DNA from: CALUTH01 sp964452495
GTDB lineage: Bacteria; Cyanobacteriota; Vampirovibrionia; Gastranaerophilales; Gastranaerophilaceae
Direction of reading: 5' to 3'
Assembly: GCA_964452495.1 (NCBI GenBank)
Contig: CAYVMC010000015.1
Location: 1-48,608 of the forward strand
DNA length: 48,608 nucleotides
Below are positions 25,447-33,010 of the stretch, one piece after another; positions within the stretch are counted from its first letter, which is position 1; every line of letters starts with the position of its first letter. The notes beneath the pieces were generated by a model. The model was given only the letters and a program-made list of their open reading frames with translations, searched no databases and was not told the DNA's origin. A program made the position numbers and the translations under genes.

Positions 25447-26820
25447 ATGGCTGAACGGGATTTAACACAGGGAAAACCGTTAAAAGAAATAATAATATTT
25501 ACCATTCCATTGTTATTTGGAAATGTATTCCAACAGTTATACAGTTTTTTCGATACATTGATAGTAGGAAGGACTCTTGGGCTAAAAGCTCTTGCAGGTG
25601 TCGGAGCAACAGGTCCTATGATATTTTTTATAATAGGTTTTTTATTTGCATACACACAGGGACTTACTATCATCACTGCTCAAAAATTTGGAGCAAAAGA
25701 TTATGAGGGAGTTAGAAAATCATTCACAACATCTCTAACCTTGTGTATAATTACAACTATTCTTTTTACTGTAGTAATGACACCGCTTACCCGCCCTATT
25801 TTAACATTAATGCATACACCTGCTGATATTTACAATGAAGCATATATTTATATGTTTATAAGTTATCTGGGGCTTGGAACCATCTTATTCTACAACATTT
25901 TATCAAATATCATAAGAGCACTCGGTGACAGCAAAACTCCGCTGTATTTTCTCATAATTGCATCTATCTTGAACATCGTTCTTGATTTATACTTTATATT
26001 AAGTTTGCATTGGGGAGTCGCCGGAGCCGCTATTGCAACAGTATTATCACAAGGGATATCAGCGGTTTTGTGTGCAATATATATGTTTAAAAAATTTCCT
26101 ATACTAAAGTTGAAAAAAAGTGATTGGAAATTTGATAAAGATTTTGCATTTGAGCATCTAAAAATAGGTTTCCCCATGGGAATACAAATGTCTGTACTAA
26201 CTATAGGAATTATTGCTGTACAGTTTGCCCTAAACACACTAGGCTCTACAGCAATCGCTGCATTTACAACAGCAGTAAGAATTGATCAATTGTTTTCACA
26301 ATGTTTGTTAACATTAGGTGCCACAGCTGCAACCTTTACGGCACAAAATTTTGGAGCCGGAAAATTAAAAAGAATAAAAGAAGGTTCAAAAGCTTCGATG
26401 TTACTTGTTATCATAATGTCTGGAGCATCTGCTGCTTTGATATGCTTATTCGGAAAAGCACTTGTAAGTCTATTCCTTGATAAGCCGGATGAACAGGTTA
26501 TTATGCTTGCAATGCAATATCTGCATATTATTGTTTTATTCTATGTATTCCTTGGCACACTTATTCTATTCAGAAATGTCCTTCAGGGAATGGGCAAAGT
26601 CAAAGCTCCGCTTATATCCGGCCTTGCAGAACTTGTTGCAAGAATCGCGGCAGCATTTATTCTTTGTTCATACATGGGTTATCTTGGTGTCTGTCTCGCT
26701 ACACCTCTAGCCTGGATATTTGCAGCTATTGTACTGTTTGTAGGATATAGAATAGCATTGAAGAAAGCAGTAAAATCAATAAGAGAAAAGCAACCGGTAG
26801 TCGTTACAACCTGTGAATAA
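25447..26820 (+). CDS. MATE family multidrug/cation efflux transporter
   Basis: A 457-aa transporter with twelve hydrophobic helices in two homologous halves. Family features include the N-terminal PLLFGNVFQQLYSFFDTLIVGRTLG, the ALAGVGATGPMI block, AQKFGAKDYEGVRKS, the second-half TAVRIDQLFSQCLLTLGATAATFTAQNFGAGKLKR, and RNVLQGMGKVKAPLISGLAEL. It exports organic cations or drugs in exchange for sodium or protons; the substrate is unknown. The length is standard. The start ATG 25447 has GGAGAG 11 bases upstream. It stands alone between two unrelated units. Confidence 0.95.
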   Translation: MAERDLTQGKPLKEIIIFTIPLLFGNVFQQLYSFFDTLIVGRTLGLKALAGVGATGPMIFFIIGFLFAYTQGLTIITAQKFGAKDYEGVRKSFTTSLTLCIITTILFTVVMTPLTRPILTLMHTPADIYNEAYIYMFISYLGLGTILFYNILSNIIRALGDSKTPLYFLIIASILNIVLDLYFILSLHWGVAGAAIATVLSQGISAVLCAIYMFKKFPILKLKKSDWKFDKDFAFEHLKIGFPMGIQMSVLTIGIIAVQFALNTLGSTAIAAFTTAVRIDQLFSQCLLTLGATAATFTAQNFGAGKLKRIKEGSKASMLLVIIMSGASAALICLFGKALVSLFLDKPDEQVIMLAMQYLHIIVLFYVFLGTLILFRNVLQGMGKVKAPLISGLAELVARIAAAFILCSYMGYLGVCLATPLAWIFAAIVLFVGYRIALKKAVKSIREKQPVVVTTCE

Positions 26821-26964
26821 TAACTATACTATTATCCATCTCTATTATATATACATAGTTTCTTTTATTGTCTTATATACAATGTTCTAACAGCAAATGT
26901 AATAATTCTTTTAGCCTGATAGTCCAATGTTTTTTACTTAATGGAAGAGTAACATATAGTTACT

Positions 26965-28557
26965 ATGTTTCACAATTATTTTGAAGATTACGGATATGAT
27001 AGCTGCACCTCTAGAGGTGTATGTACAATAAGCCCCAGAATGGCTTCAATTCAAGAAATTATTGTACTTTACCTGAAAGAATTTGCAGGATACGTATTAA
27101 AATTAAAACAATTTAACATTGAAGATGAAAATGTTAAAAGTCTTATCATTAATACTCTTTCTGCATTTGTTTCTAATCCTGAAATATCAGATGCTCTCTT
27201 TTCAAAAATCATTTGCACCTTTACAAAAGAACTGGAAAATATAAAACAATTATATCTAACCGCCTGTGAAGAAAGAACAATTGAGCCTGAAATTATTGAT
27301 TCGGAATTCGATACTCAAAAGGGCTGTAGCGTAATCAGTTCTATAAGACTCGGAGAAAAACAATACAACAAACACGGAGAAGAGTATAAAATTTCAAGAA
27401 CCATTCAGGAGCTTATCTTTTTTACGGCAAAGAGTATTACAACATTTTTACTTGAACTAAATTCTTACGGTGAGGACACTGAAAGAAGCTATCATACAAT
27501 ACTTGAGCTTCTTGATGCTTTAAATATTAAGAGTTTTCCAGAAGCAGATTTGAAATCACTACTTTATAACGCTGCGGAAGAAGAATTTTCATTAATAAAA
27601 CGATTATCAGAAATCAGAAAAAAACTATATGGAACCCCCGATCAAATTACAGTATCCTTTTCCACTCGTCCTAATAAAGCAATACTTGTTGAAGGTTCTA
27701 ATATAAAAGAACTCGTTGATATTTTAAATAGTGTTAAAGGTATGGGGATTGATATTTACACGCACGGTGAAATGCTTACGGCACATACTTACCCGGCAAT
27801 TCGTGAATACGAAGAATTAAAAGGCCACTACGGCAAAGGAACAGGAAACACCCTTCTTGATTTTTCAACCTTTCCGGGAGCAATATTTGTTTGCCAACAT
27901 TCAATAGACAATATAGAAAGCCTATACAGAGGACGGTTGTTCACAACAGACATAGTTGTACCACAGGGAGTGGTTAAAATAGAAAATTCTGATTATGAAC
28001 CACTTATCACTGCAGCAATTGACTCAAAAGGATTTAAGCGGGGAAAACACTATGAAGATGAAACTGTCGGTTTTAATTATAGTATAATAAATAACAAAAT
28101 TGCTGCATTGAATACTGATGCATTCACCGGAATTTGCCTTATAACTCACGGAAACGGAACATTAGAAGATAAAAACTATTTTGATAAATTTATTAAACTA
28201 CTGCCGAATGACATCCTTATAATTAATTTTACAGACAGCTACGAACGTAAAAATGTAATAAACATAAAAAACTGTTACAGCCTTTACCCGATATTTGAAA
28301 TTTTATCAATGGTAAAAGAAAAGTTTGATATTGAAGAAACTCCCGTAATAGCTTTTGTACCTAAATGTGATAAACACATTACAAACCTTATCCTTAACCT
28401 CTTACATTTTGGAGTAAAAAAAGTCTTTATGGGAAGGTGTGCCGCAAGAAACCTTAACCCTGCAGTAGCAGATGAATTTTGTCATATATTCAATATTACA
28501 CCATACAACCAACCCAAAGAGGACTATAAAGAATTTATTAATATTCTTTCGCTTTAA
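26965..28557 (+). CDS. Divergent hybrid-cluster (prismane/HCP-like) protein with altered ligands
   Basis: A 530-aa protein. The middle segment GIDIYTHGEMLTAHTYPAI...ELKGHYGKG followed by GAIFVCQHSI and RLFTTDIVVPQG is characteristic of hybrid-cluster proteins (hydroxylamine/NO reductases). However, several places where HCPs keep cluster ligands differ. The GCD segment reads THGNG, TxxCGKxR reads NFTDSYER, and the WYEQKA segment near the end reads PKCDKH. Cysteines remain at C(17)TSRGVC near the N-terminus, FVCQH, KNCYS and GRCAA. It may bind a different cluster or act in another way. No ribosome site is visible; TTTACT-16-TATAGT ends four bases before the ATG, so the start is uncertain. It overlaps the convergent Fe-S gene by 20 bases. 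Confidence 0.75.
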   Translation: MFHNYFEDYGYDSCTSRGVCTISPRMASIQEIIVLYLKEFAGYVLKLKQFNIEDENVKSLIINTLSAFVSNPEISDALFSKIICTFTKELENIKQLYLTACEERTIEPEIIDSEFDTQKGCSVISSIRLGEKQYNKHGEEYKISRTIQELIFFTAKSITTFLLELNSYGEDTERSYHTILELLDALNIKSFPEADLKSLLYNAAEEEFSLIKRLSEIRKKLYGTPDQITVSFSTRPNKAILVEGSNIKELVDILNSVKGMGIDIYTHGEMLTAHTYPAIREYEELKGHYGKGTGNTLLDFSTFPGAIFVCQHSIDNIESLYRGRLFTTDIVVPQGVVKIENSDYEPLITAAIDSKGFKRGKHYEDETVGFNYSIINNKIAALNTDAFTGICLITHGNGTLEDKNYFDKFIKLLPNDILIINFTDSYERKNVINIKNCYSLYPIFEILSMVKEKFDIEETPVIAFVPKCDKHITNLILNLLHFGVKKVFMGRCAARNLNPAVADEFCHIFNITPYNQPKEDYKEFINILSL

Positions 28558-29287
28558 GCTCATTAACAAGAGACATTGCATAAACGGGATTAAAATAATG
28601 ACATACTAATCCGTCTGAAGCTGGATACTCTCCTAAATATTTAATTTCAATGTTAAGGTTATACCCGCCATAAGTTTTGGTTATATGTTTAAACCTGTCT
28701 GTGGGAATATCAACAATTATAAATTTCGGATTTTTTTCTGCAATAAGCCGCATAGCTTTATTCAACTCTTTTCTAAATCTTATTATATTTCCGCTTAAAA
28801 GATATTCCTGCCCCCAGCCTGTTTCAATAGGATTTAATACTTCTAAAGAATTAGAATTGAGCAATTTTAAAACGGCTTTGTAGTTTCCCCCAAAATACAG
28901 AACTTTTGTATCAAATTTTTCCGATACAACTTTTTTAGGCTTTGTAAATATTCGTTTTATAAACTCGGATTGAATAATTCGCGTATTTAGCCCATCTAAA
29001 GTTCTGTATAAATACTTACACTTTGCTGCAAAAATTATATCTTCCACAGGTATTTCACTGGGGCAGACCTCAAAACACCTTCCGCATCGAAGACACCTGT
29101 CGAAATACCTGTTAACAGGTCTTTTTAATGACACTTCGTGATTTATAATACCTTTTAGCAAAATTAATAATCCGCGTGCTGTGTCACATTCATTACCACT
29201 TTTAATATACACCGGACAAGTTTCTTGACAGAGACCGCATTTTGAACATTTATGAATAATTTCTTTATATTGACTTAGTTTAATCAT
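28538..29287 (-). CDS. 4Fe-4S protein, GlcF/HdrC-like N-terminal half
   Basis: A 249-aa protein. Two 4Fe-4S motifs lie in the first 80 residues: C14xxC17xxC20xxxC24P and C65xxC68xxC71xxxC75P, spaced as in GlcF/HdrC-type iron-sulfur subunits. The remaining ~170 residues have Rossmann-like strands (KVLYFGGNYKAVLKLL, FIIVDIPTDRFKHI) but lack clear CCG domains, so it looks like a shortened member. It probably passes electrons to an unknown partner. It overlaps glmU by eight bases on the same strand and the HCP-like gene by 20 bases at its 3' end. Confidence 0.8.
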   Translation of the reverse strand: MIKLSQYKEIIHKCSKCGLCQETCPVYIKSGNECDTARGLLILLKGIINHEVSLKRPVNRYFDRCLRCGRCFEVCPSEIPVEDIIFAAKCKYLYRTLDGLNTRIIQSEFIKRIFTKPKKVVSEKFDTKVLYFGGNYKAVLKLLNSNSLEVLNPIETGWGQEYLLSGNIIRFRKELNKAMRLIAEKNPKFIIVDIPTDRFKHITKTYGGYNLNIEIKYLGEYPASDGLVCHYFNPVYAMSLVNELKAKEY

Positions 29288-30566
29288 TTTTTAACCGTTT
29301 TTTTACCCAGCCTTCCAGAACTTTTAATGGAGCCCTCGTTATTGCAAGCGCCCACGCTTCAATATCCTTTGTTATTATACCGCCAGCACCAATATTAGCT
29401 CCTTCTTTTACTTTAACAGGAGCTACTAGTACAGAATTTGAACCAATTTTTACATTATCACCTATTATTGTTTTACTTTTCTCTTTAGTTAGCGGATTAT
29501 AGTTTGCAGTAATAGTTCCTGCACCAATATTGACATTTGCCCCCACCTCGGAATCCCCAACATAAGATAGATGACAAATATTTGTATGAGATTTTATTTT
29601 TGCATTTTTCAATTCAACAAAATTCCCTATTTTTACAAATTCATCTATTTCAACCCCGCCTCTTATATGTGTAAACGGTCCAATTTTACAGTTAGAAGAA
29701 ATTTTATTGTTTCCGTTTATGTAACAATCTGGATAAATAATTGTATCTTTACCAATTTGGGTATCGGGAGAAATCCACGTTGTTTCAGGAGATACAATAG
29801 TAACACCGTTATCAAGGTGCATATTAATAATTTCATCGTGAAGAATCTTTGCTGCTTCTGCAAGATTTTTTCTGGAATTAATTCCAAAAATCTCATTATT
29901 ATCGTCTATTGTATACGCTGCTACCCGCAAACCTTTTGTCCGCCCCCAGCTTACAATATCTGTGAGGTAATATTCTCCCTGTGCATTATTGTTTTTTAAC
30001 TCTGAAAATGCTGTGTGTACTTTATCCCAGTTTATGCAATAAATCCCGGCATTAATTTCTTTTATCTTTTTCTGTTCAGCATCCGCATCCTTTTCCTCAA
30101 CTATACCTTCAAGGCTGCCGTCCGATGCTCTTACTATTCTTCCATAATTGGCGGGATTATCAAATACTGCACTCATAACGGTAATATCAGCTTTATTTAC
30201 TCTATGTGAAATTACAAGTGATTTTAGTGTTTCAGGTTTTATTAAAGGGGTATCTCCGCAAAGTATTACAACCTCTCCTTCGTATCCTTTTAATTTATTA
30301 ACTGCCATACTAACCGCATGCCCGGTACCTAGCTGGGGCGACTGCAAAATAGTATCTACAGAACAATTTGTTTTTACATATTCCTCCACCATTTCCGACT
30401 TATGTCCGGTTATAACATAAGAGTAGTCAATAACCTCACTGTTTTTTACCGCATCAAGAACATACCCCAGCAGAGGTTTGTCAAATATGGTATGCAAAAC
30501 CTTTGGAAGTTCCGACTTCATTCTTGTACCTTTACCTGCCGCAAGTATTATCGCTTTTACCATCAT
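29280..30566 (-). CDS. glmU: Bifunctional UDP-N-acetylglucosamine pyrophosphorylase
   Basis: A 428-aa enzyme of cell-wall precursor synthesis. The N-terminal uridylyltransferase has AIILAAGKGTRMKSELPKVLH, QLGTGHAV, LCGDTPLI, the GYG-like NYGRIVR and EINAGIYC. The C-terminal left-handed beta-helix shows hexapeptide repeats (IGKDTIIYPDCYI, NCKIGPFTHIRGG, SEVGANVNIGAGTITANY with the acetyltransferase region). GlmU makes UDP-GlcNAc from GlcN-1-P. It is slightly shorter at the C-terminus than the ~455-aa E. coli enzyme. Start at one of two adjacent ATGs (30566, 30563) with GAGGAG upstream. It leads the Fe-S gene in an operon. Confidence 0.95.
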   Translation of the reverse strand: MMVKAIILAAGKGTRMKSELPKVLHTIFDKPLLGYVLDAVKNSEVIDYSYVITGHKSEMVEEYVKTNCSVDTILQSPQLGTGHAVSMAVNKLKGYEGEVVILCGDTPLIKPETLKSLVISHRVNKADITVMSAVFDNPANYGRIVRASDGSLEGIVEEKDADAEQKKIKEINAGIYCINWDKVHTAFSELKNNNAQGEYYLTDIVSWGRTKGLRVAAYTIDDNNEIFGINSRKNLAEAAKILHDEIINMHLDNGVTIVSPETTWISPDTQIGKDTIIYPDCYINGNNKISSNCKIGPFTHIRGGVEIDEFVKIGNFVELKNAKIKSHTNICHLSYVGDSEVGANVNIGAGTITANYNPLTKEKSKTIIGDNVKIGSNSVLVAPVKVKEGANIGAGGIITKDIEAWALAITRAPLKVLEGWVKKRLKND

Positions 30567-30691
30567 TTTCTCCTCTAATTTATTTCAATTTTATCAGGAA
30601 ATAAATACATAGTACAGTAAAAATATAGCCGCACAGCGGAGGTTTCAAAATCCTATTAAAGGAATAATAATAGCAAAAGGAGGTTTTTCTA

Positions 30692-30970
30692 ATGACAGAT
30701 ATGATTAAAAAAATTAAAAATATAATAGATAAAAGTAAAACAGATAAAATAGTAATTTTTACAAACAGGCTTAAAATAGTCGGACACATTTACAAGTGTG
30801 ATGAATGTAACAACGATTATTTTTTAAATCTTACAAATGCAATCGTTATTTACTTAAATGACCTGTATCCGTGTGAGGACAATGATGAATGTGGAGAATA
30901 CCCGAGTCAAAATTTTGACTGGCTGCACGTAAATATTGATAAAATTCTTGCATTCAGCCTAATAAAATAA
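30692..30970 (+). CDS. Small Cys-rich protein, possibly Sm-like fold
   Basis: A 92-aa protein. After a basic helix (MTDMIKKIKNIIDKSKTD) comes a run of predicted strands (KIVIFTNRLKIVGHIYKC, YFLNLTNAIVIYLNDL, FDWLHVNIDKILAFSLI). The order 'strand with xGxI turn, strand, LxNAxV strand, final strand IxAFSL' resembles an Sm/LSm barrel. Four cysteines (C36, C39, and the C61-C67 pair of PCEDNDEC) could hold a metal. AAAAGGAGG upstream is an excellent ribosome site, so translation is likely. The fold is inferred from pattern only and the function is unknown; RNA binding would follow if the Sm-like fold is right. Confidence 0.6.
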   Translation: MTDMIKKIKNIIDKSKTDKIVIFTNRLKIVGHIYKCDECNNDYFLNLTNAIVIYLNDLYPCEDNDECGEYPSQNFDWLHVNIDKILAFSLIK

Positions 30971-31082
30971 GAAAATTTAATATATTAATTTTTGTAACAA
31001 AAGCCCGATTATTTTTCAGGAAATAAACAATTTTCATTTGGTTGGTGTTTTTATATATATAGGTAGTGTATAGGAGTTTAAT

Positions 31083-31868
31083 ATGCCTGTAGGGATTAAC
31101 TATAATATACAAACACCCGCATTTAATGGAACCAACAAATCAAATAGAGAACAAAATAGTACAAATTCTTCTATTGGAATTGTTGATTTAGATAAAATTC
31201 CTGGCATTGATACAGTAAATGACACAATGTCTGATATGGCAAATGAGGGGAAAGTTAAAAGCCGCAAAGTCATTAATATATTAATGACATTAGGGCTTGC
31301 AGCTGCTGCATTCTTTACAGGAAAAAGAATTACAAAATCAATAATGGATTCTTTAAGTCATCACACCGTATATCTTGATTCTATTGCTGACGGCTTAAGA
31401 AAAGGGTTCCGTTTTTGCACCAAACCGCTTGAAAATCTTAATCCGGAAAATGGTAACACTTTTATAAAAGGAACCAAAAAATTTTTGACAAACATTCCAC
31501 AAAAAATAAAAGATTACTCCAGAACAGGTATTCACAAAGACATTGAACTAGAAAGGTATGCCAGAACAGTCAAAACAAAAGTTAACGAGCTTAACGAAGA
31601 AGATTTAAAACGCTTTAATGAGAAGTTTATCAATACAATAGCCAAAAACGGAATTGCAAAAATTGCATCTTCAACTATCGGATTACTTGCCGGTGTACAA
31701 ACTTTCATAGAAATAGCCGCAGATAAAAACAAAAATGGTATTCCGGATCTGTTTGAGCAAAAATCTTACAAAGAAATAATAGAAATTTCACAACCTAAAA
31801 TAGATGAAAAAGTTATTGAAACAATGAAACAAATTAATAAGAATAATTCAGATGATGATACTGAATAA
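31083..31868 (+). CDS. Lineage-specific membrane-associated protein with 'PAFNG' tag and EF-like loop
   Basis: A 261-aa protein I do not recognise. The N-terminus MPVGINYNIQTPAFNGTNKS carries the short tag also seen in the 13861 protein (SPAFTG). A hydrophobic segment near 66-80 (VINILMTLGLAAAAFFTG) may span the membrane. The C-terminal part contains DKNKNGIPDLFE (about 223-234), which fits the D-x-N-x-N-G-x-x-D loop of calcium-binding dockerin/thrombospondin-3-like repeats. The middle is helical and Lys-rich. TAGGAG precedes the ATG by six bases. It is followed by a separate unit with its own promoter at 31888-31915. Confidence 0.6.
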   Translation: MPVGINYNIQTPAFNGTNKSNREQNSTNSSIGIVDLDKIPGIDTVNDTMSDMANEGKVKSRKVINILMTLGLAAAAFFTGKRITKSIMDSLSHHTVYLDSIADGLRKGFRFCTKPLENLNPENGNTFIKGTKKFLTNIPQKIKDYSRTGIHKDIELERYARTVKTKVNELNEEDLKRFNEKFINTIAKNGIAKIASSTIGLLAGVQTFIEIAADKNKNGIPDLFEQKSYKEIIEISQPKIDEKVIETMKQINKNNSDDDTE

Positions 31869-31887
31869 CCTGTTAGCTGTACACAAC

Positions 31888-31915
31888 TGGACTAAACACA
31901 TATAATTGTTATAAT
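31888..31915 (+). promoter_or_regulatory. Leaderless promoter of the 31922 gene
   Basis: TGGACT (31888-31893), a 16-base spacer, TATAAT (31910-31915), six bases (taaaat) and ATG 31922. No ribosome site is present. Confidence 0.6.
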
Positions 31916-31921
31916 TAAAAT

Positions 31922-32992
31922 ATGGAAAATATTAATGTATCAAGGATAATTGCAGGACTACAGGGGCAAAATCTATACACCGGAATACGTACTGCAGGTG
32001 CAAATATCAGCGGTTCTAATTCGGGTTTTTCCGGTGCTCCCCAGACAAGTACCCAGAGTCTTATTCATAATATACAGGTACAAATACTAACCCAGCAGCA
32101 ATTAAAGATGAATTATATTGCCGGTCAGGAACGTTCAGCATACATAAAAATGCTGCTTAACCTCCCGCAATCAATGACAGAACTTATGCTAAACCTGCAA
32201 AGAAACAGACTTGAACGTGGCAATATTATGGATAATCTTCGTTTTATGCAGATATTCAACGATGCTGAGGACATTACACAGCTAATGCAACAGTCAAATC
32301 AGGCAGATAAATCTGTACTTGCACAACAGCAGCTTGAATTAATATTCAGCGGACTTATACGAATGAGTGATGTTGCATCTCTTATCCGGGCAAACTCCCG
32401 TGCTGCAATGACACAGTTGATTGCCGTAATGACAAATGCCTCCAGACAAGGTATAGACAACAGCCAGATTTTAGAAACAATGAACCTATTAAATTCCTGT
32501 GTTGCAATGCTTGATGAGAACAACCCGCAATCAACATTAAAAAGTCTAATGCTATTATATTTGCCATGGCTGCCACTGCCGCAGGGGGTTGGGTTTGAAC
32601 TGGAAGTAGGAGCCCCGCCCGATGATAGCGAAAGTTCCAATTCTGTAATAACAATTCTTATACAAACAAAAAATTACGGAAATGTAAAAGGCTCTCTTAC
32701 TCTTACAACACAAAATTCTGTTGATGTTTTAATTTTGTGTACGGAAGAATTTCCTAAAGAGTTGTTGCACAAGCGTTTAATTGAAGAAATGAAAAATAAC
32801 TCTGTTCAAACTAATATTGATATTGAAGTATTAATAACCAAGCAGGATGATAAAGACGAGCATCAGGCAAAAGTAAACCTTTCAGCAACAAATGAAATGA
32901 ATCCGTATCTCCTGCTTATGGCACACTCTTTTATAAGAAATACAATTATTATTGATAACAACTGCACAATAGATTCAAGACCCGCAGCATAA
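31922..32992 (+). CDS. Hypothetical protein with FliK-like C-terminal region
   Basis: A 356-aa Gln/Asn-rich protein. The first ~45 residues are low-complexity (GANISGSNSGFSGAPQTSTQ). A helical middle region follows (about 48-205). The C-terminal ~130 residues form a beta-rich unit (ITILIQTKNYGNVKGSLTLTTQNSVDVLILCTEEFPKELLHKRLIEEMK) whose 'G-x-V-x-x-x-L then charged helix' layout resembles the C-terminal domain of flagellar hook-length protein FliK. No flagellar genes are in the window, so the relation is tentative. It could be a remnant or a reused domain in a secretion structure. Leaderless start. Confidence 0.6.
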   Translation: MENINVSRIIAGLQGQNLYTGIRTAGANISGSNSGFSGAPQTSTQSLIHNIQVQILTQQQLKMNYIAGQERSAYIKMLLNLPQSMTELMLNLQRNRLERGNIMDNLRFMQIFNDAEDITQLMQQSNQADKSVLAQQQLELIFSGLIRMSDVASLIRANSRAAMTQLIAVMTNASRQGIDNSQILETMNLLNSCVAMLDENNPQSTLKSLMLLYLPWLPLPQGVGFELEVGAPPDDSESSNSVITILIQTKNYGNVKGSLTLTTQNSVDVLILCTEEFPKELLHKRLIEEMKNNSVQTNIDIEVLITKQDDKDEHQAKVNLSATNEMNPYLLLMAHSFIRNTIIIDNNCTIDSRPAA

Positions 32993-33010
32993 ATAATAAC
33001 GACCTCCTAA

